A stretch of 9,241 nt of DNA from Planctomycetes bacterium RBG_16_43_13 (GTDB lineage: Bacteria; Planctomycetota; MHYJ01), in the NCBI GenBank assembly GCA_001828445.1, contig MHYJ01000134.1, forward strand, positions 3,413 to 12,653, in the 5' to 3' direction. The notes under the pieces are model-generated. The model did no database searches, was not told where the DNA came from, and saw only the letters and a program-made list of their open reading frames with translations. Of the stretch, positions 1-6,211 are shown piece by piece. Made by a program: the position numbers and the translations under genes. The first letter of the stretch is position 1, and each line of letters starts with the position of its first letter.

Positions 1-1031
1 ACAACTGCGATGATGTTGCCAATACGACCCAGTTGGATGCAGATGTAGATGGTATTGGAAATGCTTGTGATAATTGTCCAGGCCTTGGAGAGACTTGCTA
101 CAATGGAAATTGTGTCAATCCGGACCAGAACGACTTCGACAGTGATCTGATCGGAGATGTTTGCGACCTTAACTGCGGTTATCTTGCAGATACGGATAAC
201 GATACCATATGGGATTGTCAGGACAACTGTCCAACAGTGGACAATGGTCCGGGTGAGGCAAGCATTCCTTATGTCGGTAACCAGACTGACTCTGATTGTG
301 ACGGAGATGGTGATGCGTGTGATAACTGTCCTGGATTCCAGTTAGGAGGAGTATGTCCTCCTAATCTGGCTGATAACCCATATTATAACCCTGATCAGGC
401 TGACACAGAGATAATTAACAGCTTGCCAAGCCCTGATAGTATAGGTGATGCGTGTGATATCTGTCCTGACTCCTATGATCCGGTCGTATCAGGGAATGAT
501 GGTTGCACCATTGATGGTTTTGATGAACAGGCAGATACAGACTGTGATGGTGTTGGTGATTCGTGCGATCCATGTCCAACTGTTCCAGGCGTAATTTGTG
601 GCGGATGTGGAGACCATGAGGCCGAAGTTGAAATACATCCTGAGACTCACAAGAAAGGAAATCAGGGAAATACAGTCCTTGTAGAGATAGAGTTTGGATG
701 CGGTAGTTGTCATAGGGCAACGGACATTGATCTCAGTAGAGATAATAAGATTTTCATGACATTCCCCGGCCCGATCCCTCAGTCATGCATAGATAAAGGC
801 ATTGACCCGAATGATGCAAAACTTGCACATATCACAGGGACAGAACGGTTTGCCGATGGGCATAAGCTTCATGTCAAGTTTGACAGACCAACTATTGATG
901 CATGTGTTGAGCCCGGTGAGCATATAATGCTGACAATAACAGGAGTACTGAATGACGGTCACGAGTTCAGTGGTTCTGATGACCTGCGCGTGTGTCCGTT
1001 CGGAGGCAATCCCTGCCCGGACAATCAATAA
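1..1031 (+). CDS. Thrombospondin type 3 repeat protein, 5' partial
   Basis: The frame is open to the left edge (first whole codon at 3), so the true start lies upstream and 342 residues are visible. Residues 1-192 are calcium-binding thrombospondin type 3 repeats: Asp-rich loops followed by CDNCP-like Cys motifs at about 12-26, 44-58, 63-77, 96-110, 143-155 and 178-192, plus the tail of one more repeat at 1-10. Residues about 200-342 form a separate C-terminal domain with beta-type alternating hydrophobics (for example TVLVEIEF) and several Cys, which I do not recognise. No LPXTG or PEP-CTERM sorting signal and no membrane anchor is visible at the C-terminus. By family, such repeats occur in secreted or cell-surface proteins and bind Ca2+ structurally; adhesion or matrix binding is inference. 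Spacing between repeats is irregular, with non-repeat insertions. A terminator separates it from the polysaccharide genes, so it is probably not in their operon. Confidence 0.85.
   Translation, partial: NCDDVANTTQLDADVDGIGNACDNCPGLGETCYNGNCVNPDQNDFDSDLIGDVCDLNCGYLADTDNDTIWDCQDNCPTVDNGPGEASIPYVGNQTDSDCDGDGDACDNCPGFQLGGVCPPNLADNPYYNPDQADTEIINSLPSPDSIGDACDICPDSYDPVVSGNDGCTIDGFDEQADTDCDGVGDSCDPCPTVPGVICGGCGDHEAEVEIHPETHKKGNQGNTVLVEIEFGCGSCHRATDIDLSRDNKIFMTFPGPIPQSCIDKGIDPNDAKLAHITGTERFADGHKLHVKFDRPTIDACVEPGEHIMLTITGVLNDGHEFSGSDDLRVCPFGGNPCPDNQ
309..468 (+). repeat. Imperfect 25-bp direct repeat inside TSP3 coding region
   Basis: The 25 bases at 309-333 recur at 444-468 with a single mismatch (A324 versus T459). 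Both copies encode the GDACD(N/I)CP core of a thrombospondin type 3 unit. Near-identity at DNA level suggests fairly recent internal duplication or gene conversion of this unit, or strong codon conservation. Confidence 0.7.
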
Positions 1032-1051
1032 TATCTTGATGTGACACTAAT

Positions 1052-1082
1052 TCAGCCGGGATGTACCTGGCTGATTTTTTTT
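1052..1082 (+). terminator. Rho-independent terminator after the TSP3 gene
   Basis: A 9-bp stem, TCAGCCGGG (1052-1060) against CCTGGCTGA (1066-1074), has one G-T wobble and a 5-nt loop, ATGTA. Eight T residues (1075-1082) follow immediately. It lies 20 nt after the TAA stop at 1029-1031, the usual placement, and should end the upstream transcript. Confidence 0.9.
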
Positions 1083-1150
1083 ATTGAGTGTTCAAATCAT
1101 GAACATTAACTTGCTAATTTCCTTTAATTTGTTACAGTGTTACAATGTAT

Positions 1151-1186
1151 TCCCTCCCCCTTGACGGGGGAGGGGTAGGGTGGGGG
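1151..1186. repeat. G-rich palindrome with G-quadruplex potential
   Basis: TCCCTCCCCC (1151-1160) pairs with GGGGGAGGGG (1166-1175) around the 5-nt loop TTGAC, giving a 10-bp GC-rich hairpin with one wobble. The + strand then continues so that 1166-1186 contains four G runs of 5, 4, 3 and 5 separated by 1-, 2- and 1-nt loops, a canonical quadruplex motif that would compete with the hairpin. From memory, similar C-run/TTGAC/G-run palindromes are dispersed between genes in many environmental bacterial genomes, so this is likely one copy of a repeat family. I cannot confirm copy number from one window. No T tract follows, so it is not an intrinsic terminator. Confidence 0.7.
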
Positions 1187-1194
1187 TATTACAG

Positions 1195-1224
1195 GTTACA
1201 GCTTCTACTGAAATCTGCTATAAT
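1195..1224 (+). promoter_or_regulatory. Possible sigma-70 promoter before the first AlkP gene
   Basis: A perfect TATAAT sits at 1219-1224. With an 18-bp spacer the -35 candidate is GTTACA (1195-1200), matching 4 of 6 consensus bases. Transcription would begin near 1230-1232, directly at the ATG at 1233, implying a leaderless or very short leader mRNA. This agrees with the absence of a Shine-Dalgarno sequence there. The region is AT-rich, so chance occurrence is quite possible. Confidence 0.35.
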
Positions 1225-1232
1225 AATATTTT

Positions 1233-2831
1233 ATGAAAATGGAAAACTCCAGAAAGGTTCTCGTTATAGGTCTGGATGGCGAGACATTTCGTGTCATAAA
1301 ACCTCTCTTAGCTCAGGGTAAACTCCCCAATATAAACCGGCTTATAGACAAAGGGGTCCATGGCATATTGATGTCTACTATACCACCGGTCACTGCCCCG
1401 GCATGGTCCACTTTCATGACAGGTAAAAATCCCGGCAGACATGGGGTCTTTTCGTTTATGCGATATGAATATGCCAATGGACGGGCTGTCCCTTATGACA
1501 GTGATACCGGTTATCCTGTCAATGGCGCTGCAATCCGTTCCAAAACAATATGGGAAATTATTAGTGAAGCAGGTAAGCATATCATTTCTATCAATATCCC
1601 TATGACCTATCCGCCGAGGAAGGTCAACGGTCTGATGATTTCATGTTTCTTTACCCCACCAAAGGCGAGAGATTATACATTTCCTGAAGGTTTGATAAAT
1701 GAACTGGGAGACTATGAAATTGATGTTGATTTTGGTGATGGATTCGGCCAGTTCGGCAGGCTGGATATTAAGTCGTTTGATGCAGAAAAAGTCGTGCCTT
1801 CTTTTTTGAGGGTTCTCGAAAAGAGGGAGGAAACGGCATTGAGACTAATGCAATCCCATCCTTGGGACCTCTTTGCTGTTTGTTTCACAGAAACGGATAG
1901 ATTACACCACCTCCTGTGGAAATACATTGACCCTGCCAGCCCTGATTATTCTGATGGCCTTTCTGCCAGGATTCGGGAGAAACATGATTTCTTTTATCAG
2001 CGTCTTGATAATGCAATCGGCAGGTTAGTAGATTCAGCCGGCGAGGATGTTGTTACAGTTATACTTTCTGATCATGGATTCAGGGAGACCCCAAAGAAAT
2101 TCTGCCTCCTTAACCAATGGCTGTATGGAGAAGGGTTCTTAAAGATAATAGATGATAAATGTGTACGGATCGATTTTGAATCAAGCGGGGCATGGGCGGA
2201 GCCACTGCTGGTTGGTACTGTGGGTATCAGGATTAATATGGACCATTTCATAACGAAGGAGGGGGAGGTAAAAACGGTTGAGTATGAAGTATTCAGGTCG
2301 CTGATAATCCAATTACTGATTAAATTACCTGACACTGAGACTGGAGACCGGATTATTAAAGAAATTCGTAGAAGAGAGGAAATCTATAAGGGTGAGTATA
2401 CTTCCTTATCCCCCGATATTATTGTGACCTTAAATCCTGCCTATGACTTTCCTCTTGTCATGACTACAGGTATCAAAGGAAACTTGCTTACACTACCTGT
2501 GGGTAATAGATTGATATGTGGCACACATGAGGCCGAAGGCATCTATATCTTCTCGGGCTATCCTGTATTACACCATGAAGGTTTATTCACCACATATTCT
2601 ATTGCGGATATTTCACCAACTCTTCTTTATCTGCTTGATATAGCAGTGCCAGATGACATGGACGGTAGAGTATTGAGTGGAGCGCTGGATGAGGAGTTCA
2701 TCCAGACCCACCCTGCTAAGTATAGGCAATCAGAACCACAGGAATTTCAACATAGTGAGACTGTTACTTTGTGCGAAAAAGATGTGGATAGTATAAAACA
2801 ACGTCTTCGAAACTTAGGATACATTGAATAG
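1233..2831 (+). CDS. AlkP-superfamily phosphohydrolase/phosphomutase, Thr nucleophile
   Basis: A 532-residue protein of the type I phosphodiesterase/nucleotide pyrophosphatase branch (COG3379-like). The metal-site residues expected from family knowledge are all present: D15 in VIGLDG, nucleophile T54 in PPVTAPAW, D222 and H226 in TETDRLHH, D280 and H281 in SDHG, and H432 in GTHEAEG. The region 459-478 carries the usual DISPTLLYLL...DMDG segment, and the protein ends in LRNLGYIE. No signal peptide or membrane segment is visible, so it should act in the cytoplasm. Family chemistry is two-metal (often Zn) hydrolysis or transfer of phosphate esters; the substrate is unknown. The start is ATG 1233 or ATG 1239, neither with a clear ribosome-binding site. 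It is homologous along its length to the next gene and lies upstream of polysaccharide genes, so a role in glycan or precursor phosphate metabolism is plausible but inferred. Confidence 0.85.
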   Translation: MKMENSRKVLVIGLDGETFRVIKPLLAQGKLPNINRLIDKGVHGILMSTIPPVTAPAWSTFMTGKNPGRHGVFSFMRYEYANGRAVPYDSDTGYPVNGAAIRSKTIWEIISEAGKHIISINIPMTYPPRKVNGLMISCFFTPPKARDYTFPEGLINELGDYEIDVDFGDGFGQFGRLDIKSFDAEKVVPSFLRVLEKREETALRLMQSHPWDLFAVCFTETDRLHHLLWKYIDPASPDYSDGLSARIREKHDFFYQRLDNAIGRLVDSAGEDVVTVILSDHGFRETPKKFCLLNQWLYGEGFLKIIDDKCVRIDFESSGAWAEPLLVGTVGIRINMDHFITKEGEVKTVEYEVFRSLIIQLLIKLPDTETGDRIIKEIRRREEIYKGEYTSLSPDIIVTLNPAYDFPLVMTTGIKGNLLTLPVGNRLICGTHEAEGIYIFSGYPVLHHEGLFTTYSIADISPTLLYLLDIAVPDDMDGRVLSGALDEEFIQTHPAKYRQSEPQEFQHSETVTLCEKDVDSIKQRLRNLGYIE

Positions 2832-3010
2832 AAGAAAGATAAAGATGTTGTTTTGTGTCATAATACATTAAGTTGTGATATTTATTATCGCCAGCGTTCA
2901 ATTTATGAACGCTTATTGGCCTTGAATGGCGGCAGCCTGTTTGAAGACGCAGGTCATTGATCTGCGAGCGAAAAGAGCAAGATTATTTTTAAGATTTAAT
3001 TTGTATTAAT
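2832..3010. other. 179-bp spacer between AlkP genes, with a short hairpin
   Basis: No gene is visible. AGCGTTCA (2893-2900) and TGAACGCT (2906-2913) form a perfect 8-bp stem with a 5-nt AT loop. There is no T run after it, so it is not a convincing terminator; it could be an operator-like palindrome, an mRNA processing hairpin or a repeat remnant. A weaker CGCAG/CTGCG pairing lies near 2948-2966. The 30 bases before the next ATG are AT-rich, and I see no good promoter hexamers or Shine-Dalgarno sequence. Confidence 0.5.
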
Positions 3011-4552
3011 ATGCCTATACATATTGCAATAATCGGTTTAGATGCAGCGACCTTTGATGTAATACTTCCTTTGGTAAAAAGAGGAGACCTCCCTAATCTG
3101 GGATACCTGATGGAAAAGGGGGCATGGGGGCCGCTACGTTCTACTTACCCCCCCATCTCGGTTCCCGCATGGGTATCGTGTATAACTGGAAAAGGTCCGG
3201 GACAGCACGGCCTGCTGGATTTTCGTCACTACGATAACAAGACCTATTCAGGAGGACGGGGAGGCCTCGTCAACTCCAGTGATTTCGCAGGTTCAACCAT
3301 CTTTGATATACTCTCACGTGCAGGGAAAAGGGTTGGAGTTTTTAGAGTACCTATTACATACCCTCCATGGCCGGTTAATGGGTTTATGGTATCGGGGCAA
3401 CCTACGCCGGACCGTAGGAAGGCATACACCTATCCGGAAGGTCTCGCCGATGAGGTAGGCGACCTTCACAGGGAAGCGAACTTAAAGCAGTTTCAGTACT
3501 TTGAGGATGATGTCTATCTGGAAAATATCATGTGGGACACTGACCGTCATTTTGAAGCGGCTATAGACCTTCTAAGAAAAAAATCCGGTGACCTCGATTT
3601 CTTCATGATGGTACTTAACTGCATAGATGCAATACAGCACCGGTTCTGGAAATTCAGGGACACTGACTACCCCTTCTTTATTCCTGTGAAAGATCAAAAA
3701 TATAAAGAGACTGTTGATGATTTATACCGGAAGGTAGATGAAGGTGTCGGAAAAGTACTGGAGAGTTTGCCTGACGATGTCACGGTCTTAGTAGTATCTG
3801 ACCATGGGACACGATTACGTCCTTACAGGACAGCTCAACTGAACCGTTGGCTTATGTCAAAGGGATTTCTCAAACTTAAGCATGAGACTAAGCCGGAGGT
3901 GATAGGCTGGTCTGAAACCGTAGCCTACCGCTTTCCAATGTACCCTCCTGTTGACGGTATTGCTATCAACCTGAAAGGCCGACAGCCTGAAGGGAATGTG
4001 GAATCAGGGAGCGAATTTGAGTCAATCCGGTCTGAAATTCTTTCTTCAGTTGAAGATATAAAAGACCCCCAGACCGGCTGTAAGATCGTTCAGAAGGCCT
4101 GGCGGAGGGAAGCACTTTATCACGGATCATGCATTGACAGGATACCGGACATTGTTGTATTACTCGATCCTGGTTATGAAGCCGGGGGTTCTTTAAGCGG
4201 ACCTCCTGTTACCTTTAAAATGCCTGAGGATTATAAAGTCTGGAATGGATTCCACAGTATGGACGGTATACTGATTGCCAGTGGGCCGGGTATTTGCAAA
4301 AATGTGGATATGAAGGGCGCCAACATTGTGGACATCACTCCCACAGTATTGTATGCACTCGGGTTGCCGGTTACAGATGACATGGATGGTAAGGTCCTTA
4401 CCGGTCTGTTTCGAGATTCCTATTTAACGGAAAATCCGGTTGATTATACAAAGAGTGTCGGGACTGAAAAAGTTCAGGGGAAATACATCCTTTCTGAAGA
4501 CGAAGAGGAGCAGATGAAGGAAAAGTTACGGGTTCTTGGATATATTGAATAA
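3011..4552 (+). CDS. AlkP-superfamily phosphohydrolase/phosphomutase, Ser nucleophile
   Basis: A 513-residue paralogue of the preceding AlkP-type protein. The predicted metal ligands are intact: D11 in IIGLDA, D206 and H210 in NCIDAIQHRFW, D264 and H265 in VSDHG, and H415 in WNGFHSMDG. The nucleophile position in PPISVPAW is S50, where the upstream paralogue has Thr. The C-terminal part keeps NIVDITPTVLYALGLP...DDMDG (438-460) and the tail LRVLGYIE. No export signal or membrane segment is seen, so it is predicted to be cytoplasmic. The fold and two-metal chemistry follow from family knowledge; the substrate is unknown. ATG 3011 matches the usual start just before the first metal Asp, although no Shine-Dalgarno sequence is visible. 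Its TAA stop (4550-4552) lies within the apparent target duplication of the inserted element. Without that element wzm would start 6 nt after this stop, arguing for an ancestral operon link to the exporter. Confidence 0.85.
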   Translation: MPIHIAIIGLDAATFDVILPLVKRGDLPNLGYLMEKGAWGPLRSTYPPISVPAWVSCITGKGPGQHGLLDFRHYDNKTYSGGRGGLVNSSDFAGSTIFDILSRAGKRVGVFRVPITYPPWPVNGFMVSGQPTPDRRKAYTYPEGLADEVGDLHREANLKQFQYFEDDVYLENIMWDTDRHFEAAIDLLRKKSGDLDFFMMVLNCIDAIQHRFWKFRDTDYPFFIPVKDQKYKETVDDLYRKVDEGVGKVLESLPDDVTVLVVSDHGTRLRPYRTAQLNRWLMSKGFLKLKHETKPEVIGWSETVAYRFPMYPPVDGIAINLKGRQPEGNVESGSEFESIRSEILSSVEDIKDPQTGCKIVQKAWRREALYHGSCIDRIPDIVVLLDPGYEAGGSLSGPPVTFKMPEDYKVWNGFHSMDGILIASGPGICKNVDMKGANIVDITPTVLYALGLPVTDDMDGKVLTGLFRDSYLTENPVDYTKSVGTEKVQGKYILSEDEEEQMKEKLRVLGYIE

Positions 4553-4553
4553 C

Positions 4554-4684
4554 GAGGCTCTTGCAAAACTCTTTGTCATCCCCGAATTCTTCTATCGGGG
4601 ATATGATTTTTCAAGCACTTAGAACCAGATTCCCGCTCAGAATCCCTGCGGGAATGACAAAATGACGACTTTTGCAAGAGCCTC
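4554..4684. mobile_element. MITE-like non-autonomous element with TIRs and TAAC duplication
   Basis: A 131-bp segment is bounded by perfect 15-bp inverted repeats, GAGGCTCTTGCAAAA (4554-4568) and TTTTGCAAGAGCCTC (4670-4684). It is flanked by direct repeats TAAC at 4550-4553 and 4685-4688, consistent with a 4-bp target-site duplication. Inside are an 8-bp stem ATCCCCGA/TCGGGGAT (4578-4585 with 4595-4602) and an 8-bp stem ATTCCCGC/GCGGGAAT (4629-4636 with 4648-4655). TTTGTCAT (4572-4579) is also complementary to ATGACAAA (4654-4661). It has no coding capacity, so mobility would need a transposase in trans; I cannot name the family. As RNA it could fold into a branched hairpin between the AlkP stop and wzm. 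The first inner stem is followed by ATGATTTTT (4603-4611), which might cause weak termination or pausing. Confidence 0.8.
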
Positions 4685-4693
4685 TAACGAATT

Positions 4694-5479
4694 ATGTTAA
4701 ATCTATTAAGACACAGGGAATTAATCTCAAGCTTTGTCAGGAGAGAACTCGTCGGTAAATACCGTGGGTCTCTTCTGGGTATGATGTGGTCTTTCCTGAA
4801 CCCACTGTTGTTATTGGGTATCTATACCTTCGTCTTCTCCGTGCTCCTGAAGGTTCGTTTCAGCCATTCAACAAGCCCTGTAATGTATGGACTCAATCTC
4901 TTCTGCGGTTTGATTCCCTGGCTTGCCTTTGCAGAAGCGGTAGGTATGGCCCCCCGTCTTATCCTTGGCAATATAAACCTTGTTAAGAAGACGGTCTTTC
5001 CGCTGGAGATTTTAGTTGTTTCATCTGTTCTGACAGGCTGGGTCCACAGTCTGTTCAGTATAGGTATACTCATTGCCGGTGTTTTGATTGTTGAACACAG
5101 TATATCGTTTTCAATCCTGCCGCTATTATTACTTGTGATGATCCCGCAACTATTATTGACTATAGGTATTAGCTGGTTTTTGGCAAGTGTAGGTGTGTTT
5201 ATTCGTGACACGGGTGAAATAGTTTCACTGGCACTCAGGCTCGGAATGTATCTGACACCAATAGTTTATCCTGCCACTGTTATCCCTGAACGTTTTCGTC
5301 ACTTTCTCTTCCTGAATCCTTTAGCAGTAATTGTAGAGTCTTACAGGGATGTCATAATAAGGGGGCAAATTCCGGATATGATGTTTCTTTTGATTGTGTC
5401 ACTGATTGGCGGTTGTTTTGCAATCCTTGGTTATCTGTGGTTCATGAAGAGTAAACGCGTATTTGCAGATGTGATCTGA
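4694..5479 (+). CDS. wzm: Polysaccharide ABC-2 exporter permease (Wzm type)
   Basis: The 261-residue length is typical for Wzm/KpsM/TagG permeases. Near the N-terminus RRELVGKYRGSLLGMMW (16-32) is the family's conserved amphipathic entry segment leading into the first membrane helix. Hydrophobic stretches at about 27-51, 64-86, 104-133, 139-170, 176-197 and 229-250 fit six membrane helices. LNPLAVIVESYRDVIIRG (207-224) and the C-terminal FADVI are family hallmarks. It should form the inner-membrane channel, working with the Wzt ATPase encoded further downstream (7210-8529), to move lipid-linked O-antigen or a similar glycan to the periplasm. The start is ATG 4694; no Shine-Dalgarno sequence is seen, and the 131-bp element lies immediately upstream, which may have disturbed an original translational coupling to the AlkP gene. 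Unusually, wzm and wzt are not adjacent here. Confidence 0.9.
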   Translation: MLNLLRHRELISSFVRRELVGKYRGSLLGMMWSFLNPLLLLGIYTFVFSVLLKVRFSHSTSPVMYGLNLFCGLIPWLAFAEAVGMAPRLILGNINLVKKTVFPLEILVVSSVLTGWVHSLFSIGILIAGVLIVEHSISFSILPLLLLVMIPQLLLTIGISWFLASVGVFIRDTGEIVSLALRLGMYLTPIVYPATVIPERFRHFLFLNPLAVIVESYRDVIIRGQIPDMMFLLIVSLIGGCFAILGYLWFMKSKRVFADVI

Positions 5480-5483
5480 AAAC

Positions 5484-5490
5484 AGGAGAG
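5484..5490 (+). promoter_or_regulatory. Ribosome-binding site supporting a TTG start
   Basis: AGGAGAG lies 9 nt before TTG 5500. No ATG or GTG occurs in that frame between the wzm stop and 5500, so this site fixes the unusual TTG start of the nucleotidyltransferase. Confidence 0.7.
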
Positions 5491-5499
5491 CAGAGAGGT

Positions 5500-6210
5500 T
5501 TGAAGGTTTCTAAAGCGATCGTACTTGCAGGGGGGCTCGGCACAAGGCTGAAGGCGCATATTCCCAACTGCCCTAAACCGATGGTTTCGGTTGATGGAAT
5601 GCCTTTTCTGGAGTATTTAATATTCCAGTTACACCGTACTGGTGTTGCGGAAATACTCCTTTCCATTGGATACATGGGAGATCAGATCGTTGAATATTTT
5701 GGGAATGGAAGTTCATTCGGTGTGTCCATAGATTATATAGAGGAGAAAACACCGAAGGGGACAGGCGGGGCGCTGAGACTTGCCGAACCTTTACTTACTG
5801 AAGATATTAATTTCCTTTTAATGAACGGAGATACCTTTTTTGATATAGACATTCTCAAACTTGAAGAATTCCATTCTGCAAAAAAGGCCCTTGCCACTCT
5901 TGCACTTCTAAAAAAGAAGGCACCTCAACGTTATGGATCTGTTGTTGTCAATGAAAGTAATGAGATTATAAGTTTTGCAGAAAAGGTGGGTACTTCAGCA
6001 GATTCTCTCATATACGGAGGCATCTCTATATTTAACTCAGAGATATTTTCATACCTCCCTCAGAAAGAGGAGTTCTCTCTTGAGAGGGATTTTTTCCCTG
6101 CAATAATTGGTAATAGGTTTTATGGCCTTCCTTTTGATGACTACTTTATTGATATAGGAACTCCTGAGGACTATCTCAGTGCACAGGAAGAGTTCAGGAG
6201 GTTTAAATAA
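5500..6210 (+). CDS. hddC: Sugar-1-phosphate nucleotidyltransferase, probably heptose-1-P guanylyltransferase (HddC-like)
   Basis: A 236-residue single-domain nucleotidyltransferase. The N-terminal signature LAGGLGTRL (9-17) with PKPM (25-28) binds the nucleotide and activated phosphate; GTGGAL (87-92), the metal-binding Asp in NGD (D111) and FIDIGTPEDY (216-225) complete the pattern. There is no C-terminal left-handed beta-helix, unlike GlmU-type enzymes. Size and the directly following HddA-like kinase favour D-glycero-alpha-D-manno-heptose 1-phosphate guanylyltransferase, making GDP-heptose in the cytoplasm. Mannose-1-phosphate guanylyltransferase or another hexose enzyme cannot be excluded from motifs alone. 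It starts with TTG 20 nt after the wzm stop and ends 1 nt before the kinase start, consistent with one operon. Confidence 0.7.
   Translation: MKVSKAIVLAGGLGTRLKAHIPNCPKPMVSVDGMPFLEYLIFQLHRTGVAEILLSIGYMGDQIVEYFGNGSSFGVSIDYIEEKTPKGTGGALRLAEPLLTEDINFLLMNGDTFFDIDILKLEEFHSAKKALATLALLKKKAPQRYGSVVVNESNEIISFAEKVGTSADSLIYGGISIFNSEIFSYLPQKEEFSLERDFFPAIIGNRFYGLPFDDYFIDIGTPEDYLSAQEEFRRFK
6196..6201 (+). promoter_or_regulatory. Ribosome-binding site for the heptose kinase
   Basis: AGGAGG, inside the end of the hddC-like gene, lies 10 nt before ATG 6212. It favours this start over an in-frame start at 6179, whose 11 extra residues do not match the kinase family. Confidence 0.85.
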
Positions 6211-6211
6211 C

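Noticed and set aside
33..35. TTG as start codon of the TSP3 protein
   Set aside because: The frame stays open upstream to base 3 and those codons (NCDDVANTTQ) already fit a thrombospondin type 3 repeat, so the gene begins before the window.
415..720. Minus-strand frames opposite the TSP3 gene
   Set aside because: They arise from the repeated Asp/Cys codons of the + strand gene and have no support of their own.
1151..1175. Second intrinsic terminator before the first AlkP gene
   Set aside because: The hairpin is strong but neither strand has a T tract after it; a good terminator already exists at 1052-1082.
2893..2913. Terminator between the two AlkP genes
   Set aside because: The 8-bp stem is real but is followed by mixed sequence without a T run, so intrinsic termination is not supported.
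4822..5211. Minus-strand reading frame of 129 codons inside wzm
   Set aside because: It is antisense to a clearly conserved permease, has no recognisable motif and is best explained as a shadow frame.
6179..6211. Upstream in-frame start for the HddA-like kinase
   Set aside because: It would overlap the hddC end and add 11 residues unlike the family; ATG 6212 has AGGAGG at good spacing and the expected N-terminus.
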